Below are positions 16,928-24,071 of a stretch of DNA of 56,696 nucleotides, in pieces. A program made the translations under genes and the position numbers. The DNA is from an uncultured Duncaniella sp. Its GTDB lineage: Bacteria > Bacteroidota > Bacteroidia > Bacteroidales > Muribaculaceae. Below the pieces are notes generated by a model that saw nothing but the letters and a program-made list of their open reading frames with translations, had not been told where the DNA came from and made no database searches. Where the stretch lies: contig CAJULW010000011.1 in the NCBI GenBank assembly GCA_910587515.1, positions 1 to 56,696 on the forward strand. Direction: 5' to 3'. Position 1 is the first letter of the stretch, and every line of letters begins with the position of its first letter.

Positions 16928-17019
16928 TCAACTTCCGTTTTCTTCAAAAAAACTAAGGTGCGATGAACTTTTTCACCCTTTCGTTTATTATAACAAAGGT
17001 GAATTTATATTAATGAGTT

Positions 17020-17535
17020 ATGAAAAAGCTACTTCTATCAATCGCACTTATTGGCACTGTAATCATGGTGTCATGCAGCTCTGAAAAGAAAGCCGAAAAT
17101 GAAGGCGCTGCCCTTAAGGCCAAAATTGAAAACTGTACGAACTCCGACAGCCTCCGTATCTATGTGCAGCAGGCAAAGGACTACGCTGAAAAATTAATCA
17201 AAGAAGGCAAAGACAGTGCCGCTGAAAAGTTTATCAATGAGGTCACTCCGGCTATAAAAGCCAAAGACCCGATGGCCGGAGCCGCAATGACCGGTATGTC
17301 TATCGAAGCTAAAGCCGACTCTGCTTTCAAAGCAACAAAAGAATCTGCTAAAAACCTTGCCGACTCCACATCCAAGGCTGTAAGCGAAAAAGACGCAGAT
17401 GTAAAAGACGCTGTTGGCAAAGCTGCGGACAACGCAAAAGAAAAAGCATCCGACGCTGTCGACGCTGCCAAACAAAAAACTGCTGACGCAGCCCAAAAGG
17501 GAGCCGATAAAGTAAAGGAACTTATGGGCAAATAA
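17020..17535 (+). CDS. Small Ala/Lys-rich helical lipoprotein, function unknown
   Basis: The 171-residue protein has a lipoprotein signal with lipobox VSC (Cys19) and an otherwise almost entirely helical, low-complexity body. From about residue 95 on it shows repeated Ala-Lys-Asp-rich 11-mer-like units (KATKESAKNLADSTSKAV, KDAVGKAADNAKEKASDAV), like LEA, apolipoprotein or YtxH-type proteins. There is no catalytic motif. I infer a periplasmic outer-membrane-anchored amphipathic or coiled-coil protein that may act in envelope stress or as a spacer. It is followed by a perfect palindromic terminator and lies 92 bp after porU; no clear promoter was found in that gap. Confidence 0.7.
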   Translation: MKKLLLSIALIGTVIMVSCSSEKKAENEGAALKAKIENCTNSDSLRIYVQQAKDYAEKLIKEGKDSAAEKFINEVTPAIKAKDPMAGAAMTGMSIEAKADSAFKATKESAKNLADSTSKAVSEKDADVKDAVGKAADNAKEKASDAVDAAKQKTADAAQKGADKVKELMGK

Positions 17536-17560
17536 CAAACGTACTCTGACATCTCCTATA

Positions 17561-17614
17561 TTTAAACGACAGATAACGGCAGGAATCGATTCCTGCCGTT
17601 ATCTGTCGTTTAAA
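17561..17614. terminator. Perfect 54-bp palindrome, bidirectional terminator
   Basis: Bases 17561-17587 are the exact reverse complement of 17588-17614, with no spacer, beginning TTTAAACGACAG and ending CTGTCGTTTAAA. It sits between the convergent stops at 17535 and 17638. The TTTAAA ends give short T tracts on both sides. Confidence 0.8.
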
Positions 17615-17637
17615 TACTGCCATCAGGCTTGAGACTC

Positions 17638-19023
17638 TTAATCTTTTGAAGCCTGATATGCACCCAAATTAGGCTGATCTCCGCGTATGATACCATAGAA
17701 ATCTCTCTCTGCGGCAACCAAAGTCAATGCTGGATCCGCCACGCCTATCGCTGGAGATTCCGGCTGAAGACGATAGTCAAAATAATAATCCTGCCTTACT
17801 GTATAGTAAAGCGGATCGGTGTCCCATATACAATTGATAAAATTGTCATCGTCACTACCTCTGCTTTTAAGTAAACATCGTCGCAACACGACATCACACC
17901 CCGTAAAATCACTTTCCGAGAGATCGGTCCCGTTGCCATATATGATCGTATTACTTATATCAGCCGCGAGATATGGCATGCCTGAACCATTGTCGCTCTC
18001 AGGGCTAAAATGAGAAAAGTACAACGAAGGGCCGCGCAAAGCGGAGAACAGATAATAATTAGCAATGGTACAATGATTCATGACGACCTTTCCGCCAATC
18101 ATACAGACCACACCGTCAGCAGCCTCGGCAAGTTCACAACCGATAAGAGACAAATCGGCATAACGGGATTCCAACGCATAGCCGGCACTATTACGCAAAC
18201 GACAGTTCAAAAATGCCACCTGCGACAATGAGTCAGCCAAAACACCTGACACTGTATTGCGCACTACAGTATGGCTCAAAGAATTGCCTTGACTACACGG
18301 GGCAAATTCAAGGCCATGCCACTGAGAAGCCATCAGATCAAACGGAATTGAACCTACCACATTGCCCATGCGGTCTCCTGTCATATCTACCTGAGCATCC
18401 GCTGTTCCTTCCGTAATCAATGTTCCCTTTACAATAAAGCGGGCCTTGTCATGGAAATACAATTTCGCACCGGATGAGACCGTCAGCGTCACTCCCTCAT
18501 CGACAACCAACGAATCGAATATCTGATATGGATACATCGCGTCGAAACGTGTGTCCCGATCTATAACCTCGGCCTTAAGGCGACGTACATCCTGACCCGA
18601 CGCACTCAAAACAACACTTTTGGTAACACCATTGGTCGTGAAATCAAGCACATCTGTAATATCAGTCAAAGCAGGCAACCCATTCGGACGCAAAGTCGCC
18701 TCTACAAAAACATATATAGAATCCTTCGGACGAATTTCGATGTCATTGAACCTATCGCCTGAAAATCCGTCAACATTCAGTCTGAATACACGCTCTCCGC
18801 TTCGCAACGAAATATCACTGATATTGATTATTTTGCTGTTACGGTTATAAACCATGAAACGGCTTGTAGCAGTGGGTTGCTCGGTAAACACGACGCCTAT
18901 ATCAAGGGTGTCGACTGAAAAGTCAGGCTGTGCCGACGGAGATGTGTCAATTCCATCCTCTATACAACCGGCCAGTAAAAATGTCAGTATTCCCGCAAAA
19001 ATTATAGCAGTAAGTGTTTTCAT
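17638..19023 (-). CDS. Parallel beta-helix lipoprotein, probably surface exposed
   Basis: The product is 461 residues, starting at the ATG at 19023 (a GTG two codons upstream is less likely). It has a lipobox LAGC (Cys20) followed by an acidic Ser/Asp stretch, a pattern often seen in surface-exported Bacteroidota lipoproteins. Residues 35-150 look like an Ig-like domain (FSVDTLDIGVVFTEQPTATS). From 160 to 420 there is a right-handed parallel beta-helix (AKLYFHDKARFIVKGTLITEG, SHTVVRNTVSGVL, CRLRNSAGYALESRYADLSL), ending with SPAIGVADPAL and the GIIRGDQPNLGAYQ motif of choice-of-anchor/polysaccharide-binding helices. No catalytic residues are recognised. It is 53 bp downstream of the lipoprotein at 19077 in the same direction, so the two are likely co-transcribed. 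Confidence 0.75.
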   Translation of the reverse strand: MKTLTAIIFAGILTFLLAGCIEDGIDTSPSAQPDFSVDTLDIGVVFTEQPTATSRFMVYNRNSKIINISDISLRSGERVFRLNVDGFSGDRFNDIEIRPKDSIYVFVEATLRPNGLPALTDITDVLDFTTNGVTKSVVLSASGQDVRRLKAEVIDRDTRFDAMYPYQIFDSLVVDEGVTLTVSSGAKLYFHDKARFIVKGTLITEGTADAQVDMTGDRMGNVVGSIPFDLMASQWHGLEFAPCSQGNSLSHTVVRNTVSGVLADSLSQVAFLNCRLRNSAGYALESRYADLSLIGCELAEAADGVVCMIGGKVVMNHCTIANYYLFSALRGPSLYFSHFSPESDNGSGMPYLAADISNTIIYGNGTDLSESDFTGCDVVLRRCLLKSRGSDDDNFINCIWDTDPLYYTVRQDYYFDYRLQPESPAIGVADPALTLVAAERDFYGIIRGDQPNLGAYQASKD

Positions 19024-19076
19024 ATACACTTACTAACGCATTCAACCGTATGTTTATTGCCCTTACGGCCTGTCAC

Positions 19077-20162
19077 TCAAAGATTACCGGACGTCCCTAA
19101 CCGGTGTGTGGCCGGTATCTCCGAAACCACGTCACAATCAATGCCTTTATAGTGTTTTCCAAGCCTGTGTCGGACACTGTCGGACACTGCCGACACTGAT
19201 CCACCACGATAAATCTGTCTCCCGGAGCTGTCGACAAAAACAAAAAACGGTATATATGGAATCTGCAGGTTCCTGACTGCCGGATTTCCCACACCTCCCG
19301 GAAGCCATGCCTGAACCCATTTGGCACTGTCACCTCGTATCGCTCCGGCCCATGATGCGCTATCACCCGTCACGGTCATTTCAAGTAAAGTAAAACGACG
19401 TTTGTGCAAATTTTTATTGAGGTCACGAAACAAGGATTTAAGACTGTCAGTGCGACCGACACCGGAAAAAGCAAGCAAACTATAGCTCTGCATCGACGGT
19501 ATAAAACGGACAAGAGTATCAGGGTTAGCTCTGATCGTGATAGATTTGACATTTCCACGTGCCGAAGCAGATACCTGCTCTCCGACGAGGCTGATGAAAC
19601 ATCCGCATACACCCGAGGGACGCGCCCTGGCACTAAGCGCATTAATCAACGAATCAGCCTGCATCTCATAGCCCCGCGCATCATATAGAGTCGCCAGAAG
19701 CATCGCGGACGACATCCGGTCAGGGTTTGAAAGAATCTCTGCCGCTATAATCCTATTGGATTTTTCCCTGTCACCGCCAAATAGAATTGAATCATTCTCT
19801 ATAACAAATTTGGAGTAACGCTCCGAGACCTCATTGCCCTTTATTTCCGCCACTCCCGGATTTTCAGAATTCATCTTGACTTCAAGATCATCACCGTTTG
19901 ATGCCACACATGCAAAAAGCAGTTCTCCGTCAAACGTGAACACTTCTACCAACGTCGGCTGTGGAGAAACCCCGCGCAACACGACCTTTCCGTCCACAGG
20001 ATGAAACAAAGCCTTTTTCAAGTCTCGATTCACATAACACATCTCGACCCCTTTGGAACCAAGTCCTTTGATATCGCATCTTATCACGAATTCCTCATCA
20101 TTGCCACATGAAGACAAGGAGAGCGAAAACGCCAAAATAAATATATATATGAGATTACGCAT
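19077..20162 (-). CDS. Lipoprotein with DUF4369-like and degenerate thioredoxin-like domains
   Basis: The 361-residue lipoprotein (lipobox SSC, Cys19) begins with a beta-rich domain (about 25-130) like the DUF4369 domain that precedes many Bacteroidota TlpA-type thioredoxins. The C-terminal third (about 235-335) resembles a thioredoxin fold in its late strands (IQIPYIPFFVFVDSSGRQIYRGG, with a cis-Pro position and the D-x-x-G turn). However, the active-site CxxC is absent; WVQAWLPGGV stands where W-C-x-x-C would be expected. It is therefore probably not a disulfide oxidoreductase and may be a binding or chaperone relative. It is the upstream member of a two-gene minus-strand unit. Confidence 0.65.
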   Translation of the reverse strand: MRNLIYIFILAFSLSLSSCGNDEEFVIRCDIKGLGSKGVEMCYVNRDLKKALFHPVDGKVVLRGVSPQPTLVEVFTFDGELLFACVASNGDDLEVKMNSENPGVAEIKGNEVSERYSKFVIENDSILFGGDREKSNRIIAAEILSNPDRMSSAMLLATLYDARGYEMQADSLINALSARARPSGVCGCFISLVGEQVSASARGNVKSITIRANPDTLVRFIPSMQSYSLLAFSGVGRTDSLKSLFRDLNKNLHKRRFTLLEMTVTGDSASWAGAIRGDSAKWVQAWLPGGVGNPAVRNLQIPYIPFFVFVDSSGRQIYRGGSVSAVSDSVRHRLGKHYKGIDCDVVSEIPATHRLGTSGNL

Positions 20163-20234
20163 AGTTTTGATTACAAGCTAAAATCAGTCAATCCGACTTG
20201 CGTCTATAAGATGCAAAAGTACGAAATATTTCCG

Positions 20235-20242
20235 TATATTTG
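20235..20242 (+). promoter_or_regulatory. -7 box of the phospholipase gene
   Basis: TATATTTG is a full TAnnTTTG match 18 bases before the ATG at 20260. No clear -33 element. The predicted leader is about 13 nt. Confidence 0.45.
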
Positions 20243-20259
20243 CACATTACAATTCCAAC

Positions 20260-21108
20260 ATGAAACGTTTCATCATACAACTCGTTTTCCTTTTAACGTT
20301 AATTTCAATCCACACCGTTTCTACAAACGCACAGATTGTAAATATATCAAATGAGGAAATAGACACAGACAGTGTCAGACGCGCGTTTGACGAGGGACCT
20401 TATTTCGGTCTGTACAAAGACAATTACTTCATATTCGGTTGCCCTGTCGGACAACGCATCACCCGTGAAAGCTCCAATATAAAATTCCAACTTTCCATTG
20501 CTCAACGCCTCACCAAAAGCACTTTGCCCGGAGGCACATATCTTTTCCTTTTCTACTCTCAGAAATGCTTTTGGAATATACTTGAGAACTCAATGCCTAT
20601 GACCGACCTAAATTTCAACCCGGGAATAGGTCTCACCAAACCCTTGTTCGTGAAAGATCGTTTCGTCGGAAAAATAAATTTTATAGTCGAACATGAATCA
20701 AACGGACGCGACGGAACCGCCTCTCGCTCATGGAACCGTATAAGCCTTGGTGGAAGCATAATGATCGATCCGCAAATAGTGGTTCACGGCAAGGTCTGGA
20801 TCCCTATCATCGACGGAGTTGAAAACAAAGATATCCTAAACTATTGCGGCATATACCAGATGGGAACCAGTTTTACGTCACAAAACGGAAGATTCGGACT
20901 TGCGGTCAATCTCGTGAAACGCAAAGGATGGAAACTAAACTACAATACGACTGTCGAATTCAATTACCGGATCTTCAAACGAGACAATCAATTTCTGTTC
21001 CTACAATACTACAACGGTTACGGTGAGGGATTGCTCGCATACAAAGAGTTTCATTCCACGCTCAGAGTAGGACTCGTCATAAAACCCACACTTTTCAGCG
21101 ACTATTGA
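20260..21108 (+). CDS. pldA: Outer membrane phospholipase A (OMPLA/PldA family)
   Basis: The 282-residue beta-barrel enzyme has a signal peptide (about 1-25, ending TNAQ) and hydrolyses acyl chains of phospholipids in the outer membrane. The three OMPLA signatures are visible: the FLFYSQKCFWN strand (family YTQxSxW), the EHESNGRDGTASRSWNR block carrying the catalytic His and Ser and the Asn, and YYNGYGEGLLAYKEF (family YGESLIDYN). Length and order of motifs are normal. It has its own promoter and stands alone between divergent lipoproteins and the dtd unit; 21109-21274 contains no gene. Confidence 0.9.
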   Translation: MKRFIIQLVFLLTLISIHTVSTNAQIVNISNEEIDTDSVRRAFDEGPYFGLYKDNYFIFGCPVGQRITRESSNIKFQLSIAQRLTKSTLPGGTYLFLFYSQKCFWNILENSMPMTDLNFNPGIGLTKPLFVKDRFVGKINFIVEHESNGRDGTASRSWNRISLGGSIMIDPQIVVHGKVWIPIIDGVENKDILNYCGIYQMGTSFTSQNGRFGLAVNLVKRKGWKLNYNTTVEFNYRIFKRDNQFLFLQYYNGYGEGLLAYKEFHSTLRVGLVIKPTLFSDY

Positions 21109-21274
21109 ACGACAACCGGATTTGACGATTGACGAAATATTGAAAACCGGAGGGATCCATTAGGATGCCTCTCGTTTTATTATTTCGCATAACGCCCCGA
21201 CACGACCGATAGCAAAGCTGTTTTTTAGACCGATTTATTCTCACGAAAGATATCGCAATCTCACGGATTCTTAT

Positions 21275-21282
21275 TATTTTTG
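21275..21282 (+). promoter_or_regulatory. -7 box of the dtd operon
   Basis: TATTTTTG is a full TAnnTTTG match ending 6 bases before the ATG at 21289, predicting a leader of zero to two bases. No strong -33 element was seen. Confidence 0.45.
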
Positions 21283-21288
21283 CAGATA

Positions 21289-21741
21289 ATGAGATTAGTG
21301 ATCCAAAGAGTATCGGAGGCATCCGTAAACATCGGAGGTCTCCTTCACAGCACCATTAGTCATGGATTGATGGTGCTTGTAGGTGTCTTCGAAGGGGACA
21401 CCGAAGAAGACGCTCGCTGGCTTGCCGCAAAATGCGTCGCTATGAGAATATTTCCCGATGAGACCGGAGTGATGAACCGCTCGGTCATTGACGCCGGAGG
21501 TGATATTTTGGCCGTAAGCCAATTCACTCTCTGCGCCTCCACTCGCAAAGGAAACAGGCCGAGCTATATCCACGCTGCCGGACATGAGCTCGCAATCCCT
21601 TTATATGAATACTTCTGTTCCGAATGTTCCGCACTGTCAAACAAAGAAGTCAAAACCGGAGTATTTGGAGCCGATATGAAAGTTTCGTTGGTGAACGACG
21701 GCCCCGTAACTATTGTTATAGATTCAAAACTACGTGAATAA
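21289..21741 (+). CDS. dtd: D-aminoacyl-tRNA deacylase
   Basis: The 150-residue enzyme hydrolyses D-amino acids (classically D-Tyr) from mischarged tRNA. The start MRLVIQRVSEASV is canonical; a TTG nine bases upstream overlaps the promoter box and is rejected. Family motifs are SQFTLCASTRKGNRPS (SQFTL motif near residue 79, contributing the oxyanion and substrate pocket) and the C-terminal VSLVNDGPVTIVID (GP motif, cis-Pro). Length is exactly that of the family. It leads a compact run: the next gene starts 3 bp after its stop. Confidence 0.95.
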   Translation: MRLVIQRVSEASVNIGGLLHSTISHGLMVLVGVFEGDTEEDARWLAAKCVAMRIFPDETGVMNRSVIDAGGDILAVSQFTLCASTRKGNRPSYIHAAGHELAIPLYEYFCSECSALSNKEVKTGVFGADMKVSLVNDGPVTIVIDSKLRE

Positions 21742-21744
21742 AGC

Positions 21745-22122
21745 ATGAATATTACACGGACTTCTGACGATTCTATATCTTTGCGCACACTCCAGTCCGC
21801 TGTCGACGAATGGATAACAACCATTGGGGTGCGCTATTTCTCGCCACTGACAAATACCGCAATACTCGCGGAAGAAACCGGAGAGATCGCACGCATAATG
21901 TCACGTAAATTCGGTGACCAGTCTTTTAAAACCGGTGAAAGCGGAGACACGCTCGCTGATGAACTCGCTGATCTGTTATGGGTGCTGACTGCAATCGCCA
22001 ACCAAACCGGCATAGACCTTACCGAAGCCTTCATACGTAATCTGGAGAAAAAGACAGTCCGTGACGCTACCCGCCACATCTCAAACCCCAAACTGACCGA
22101 CAACACGACTACAACAAAATAA
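21745..22122 (+). CDS. MazG-like nucleotide pyrophosphohydrolase
   Basis: The 125-residue protein is a single-domain MazG/iMazG-type enzyme that hydrolyses (d)NTPs to NMP and pyrophosphate, probably a housecleaning function. The metal-binding helices are clear: LAEETGEIARIM (EExxE, near residue 43) and DELADLLWVLTAIANQTGID (ExxD, near 74). The length suits the small dimeric or tetrameric class, not the two-domain E. coli MazG. It lies 3 bp after dtd and 26 bp before deoC. Confidence 0.88.
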   Translation: MNITRTSDDSISLRTLQSAVDEWITTIGVRYFSPLTNTAILAEETGEIARIMSRKFGDQSFKTGESGDTLADELADLLWVLTAIANQTGIDLTEAFIRNLEKKTVRDATRHISNPKLTDNTTTTK

Positions 22123-22148
22123 ATTGAAATAATTAAACTAATTAAAAT

Positions 22149-23033
22149 ATGGATAAATATCAGCAAGCAATAGCCGACAGCCGCGTCACAACGTCTGACG
22201 CTGAAGTCTCTTCTAAAGTAGAGGAGATCCTCTCCAAACACCTTGACGAAAACCGCACTCCGGAAGTATTAAAAAAACTGTTCAACTCTATTGACCTCAC
22301 AACACTGAAGTCAACAGATTCACAGCGTTCGGTAGCTGAATTCACCGAAAGAGTCAATGCATTCGCCCACGAACACGCTGATCTTCCCAATGTCGCAGCG
22401 ATCTGCGTATACCCAAATTTTGTCCCTGTCGTAAGGACAGTGCTTGACTGCAGTGAAGTCGACATAGCCGCTGTGTCAGGCTGTTTCCCGAGCGCACAAA
22501 GCTTTATCGAAGTGAAGATAGCGGAAATTGGACTCGCTGTCGAATCAGGAGCCGACGAAATCGATGTCGTTCTCGGCCTCGGAGATTTCCTTGACAAGGA
22601 TTATGAGGAGGTTTGCGACCAACTTATCGAAATGAAACACTCCTGCCGGGATTCACTGATGAAAGTCATTATCGAAAGCGGTGCACTCAAAACAGCTGAA
22701 AACATACGCAACGCGTCTATCCTCTCACTATATTCCGATGCAGACTTCCTGAAGACATCGACCGGAAAAGAATATCCCGGGGCATCACTTGAAGCCACAT
22801 ACATAATGTGTGAATGTATCAAAGAATACTACGAAAAGACCGGTCGCATGGTCGGGTTCAAAGCCGCAGGCGGAGTTTCCACCACAGAAGAAGCTTTGAA
22901 ATACTACACTATCGTCAAAACAGTCCTCGGTGAAAAGTGGGTAGAGACCAACGAGTATTTCCGTCTGGGCGCGTCGAGACTTGCCAATGCCGTCCTTTCC
23001 GATATACTCGGAGAAGAGACCAAGTTCTTCTAA
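22149..23033 (+). CDS. deoC: Deoxyribose-phosphate aldolase
   Basis: The 294-residue class I aldolase cleaves 2-deoxyribose 5-phosphate to glyceraldehyde 3-phosphate and acetaldehyde in deoxynucleoside salvage. Motifs are VAAICVYPNFVP, the ADEIDVVLGLGDF strand with conserved Asp, the Schiff-base Lys in DADFLKTSTGKEYPGAS and the phosphate-binding VGFKAAGGVST. Compared with the about 220-260 residue bacterial enzymes it has about 55 extra N-terminal residues, typical of Bacteroidota and some proteobacterial (E. coli-like) forms. Gene context with MazG suggests a nucleotide-housekeeping unit. Confidence 0.95.
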   Translation: MDKYQQAIADSRVTTSDAEVSSKVEEILSKHLDENRTPEVLKKLFNSIDLTTLKSTDSQRSVAEFTERVNAFAHEHADLPNVAAICVYPNFVPVVRTVLDCSEVDIAAVSGCFPSAQSFIEVKIAEIGLAVESGADEIDVVLGLGDFLDKDYEEVCDQLIEMKHSCRDSLMKVIIESGALKTAENIRNASILSLYSDADFLKTSTGKEYPGASLEATYIMCECIKEYYEKTGRMVGFKAAGGVSTTEEALKYYTIVKTVLGEKWVETNEYFRLGASRLANAVLSDILGEETKFF

Positions 23034-23103
23034 ATATATTTATGACCGGCCGGAATCCATCCGCAACGGTGGACAAATCCGGCCGGCATTTAAATGTCAT
23101 CAC

Positions 23104-23679
23104 ATGAAATATTGGATAATAATAAATAACACTCAGATCGGGCCGTTAAATATTGATGAACTCGCATCGCGTCACGACATCAATCCTTCAACCCCCGTCT
23201 GGCACGAAGGTCTCAGCGATTGGACCACCATCGCGGCAGTACCGGAAATAGCCGCGATGTTCAATCCCGCGATAAATCAGCGACACGAACCGCAGCCATT
23301 TAACGGGCAATTCCGTCCTGACGGACACACACCGTCTAATCAAGGCGGCTATGAAACATACAGAAACCAGCCGTTCAACAACGGACAAACTCAATACGGC
23401 TATAATCAATCACTTTACAGCGACCAAGGAAACAACCCGACGCCCCAGATGCCAAGCAACCATCTCGTATGGGCTATCATTGCCACGATATGCTGCTGTA
23501 TCCCAACAGGCGTAATAGCGATTATATACGCATCGAAAGTTTCACCCGCTTATATGCGTGGAGACTATAACGCTGCGCTCAACGCATCTTCCAAAGCCGA
23601 ACTTTGGGTGATCATCTCTTTTGTCGCAGGCTTGATATGGGCTCCGTTCTCCATGCTTTTCAGCCTATTCTCAGCCTGA
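23104..23679 (+). CDS. GYF_2 domain plus CD225/dispanin-like membrane protein
   Basis: The 191-residue protein starts at the ATG at 23104, where the GYF_2 domain begins (MKYWIIINNTQIGPLNIDEL, then DWTTIAAVPEIAAMF). A Gln/Asn/Pro-rich low-complexity linker follows (about 60-115), and then two membrane segments of CD225/dispanin type (HLVWAIIATICCCIPTGVIA to SKAELWVIISFVAGLIW). This architecture is common in bacteria, where its role is poorly understood. Its stop overlaps the start of the DUF2752 gene (ATGA-type overlap at 23679), which indicates translational coupling. Confidence 0.85.
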   Translation: MKYWIIINNTQIGPLNIDELASRHDINPSTPVWHEGLSDWTTIAAVPEIAAMFNPAINQRHEPQPFNGQFRPDGHTPSNQGGYETYRNQPFNNGQTQYGYNQSLYSDQGNNPTPQMPSNHLVWAIIATICCCIPTGVIAIIYASKVSPAYMRGDYNAALNASSKAELWVIISFVAGLIWAPFSMLFSLFSA

Positions 23680-24071
23680 TGCCACCGGTTTCAATTCCTC
23701 CGTTCAAGGCATCGACAGCCATTTTTGCCGTAGTAGCAATCGTGGCCATCATTCTTCTATATTTATCAGTGGATCCGTCCGATGCGTATTTCCCGCGTTG
23801 CGCATTCAAGACATTCACCGGACTGGAATGCCCCGGATGCGGGTCTCAACGCGCATTCCATTCTTTGCTAAACGGAAATTTTCGCGAAGCCGTCAGATTC
23901 AACGCCCTTTTTGTGGCCGAGCTGCCATTGCTTTTACTTCTGACAGTCGCGTGGTTCACACGCAAGCGCATGCCACGATTCCAACAAGCGCTCTCATCAC
24001 GATTTTTCATTCTTGCAATCCTTACATCCATCATCATCTGGACAATTGTCCGCAATATTTTTGACGTATGA
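23679..24071 (+). CDS. DUF2752 membrane protein
   Basis: The 130-residue protein begins at an ATG overlapping the previous stop. It has three predicted membrane helices (about 13-32, 75-95 and 105-126) and the DUF2752 signature LECPGCGSQRAFHSLLNGNF, with its Cys-x-x-Cys and Arg. Function is unknown; DUF2752 genes commonly sit beside CD225/TM2-type membrane proteins, as here. Its stop overlaps the next gene by 4 bases. Confidence 0.88.
   Translation: MPPVSIPPFKASTAIFAVVAIVAIILLYLSVDPSDAYFPRCAFKTFTGLECPGCGSQRAFHSLLNGNFREAVRFNALFVAELPLLLLLTVAWFTRKRMPRFQQALSSRFFILAILTSIIIWTIVRNIFDV

Noticed and set aside
17181..17552. Ala/Ser-rich minus-strand frames opposite the helical lipoprotein
   Set aside because: Mirror image of the lipoprotein's repetitive codons.
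19160..19200. Short direct repeats (TGTCGGACAC-like)
   Set aside because: Two and a half copies within a coding region, explained by codons for Ser-Asp-Ser-Val; not a tandem repeat array.
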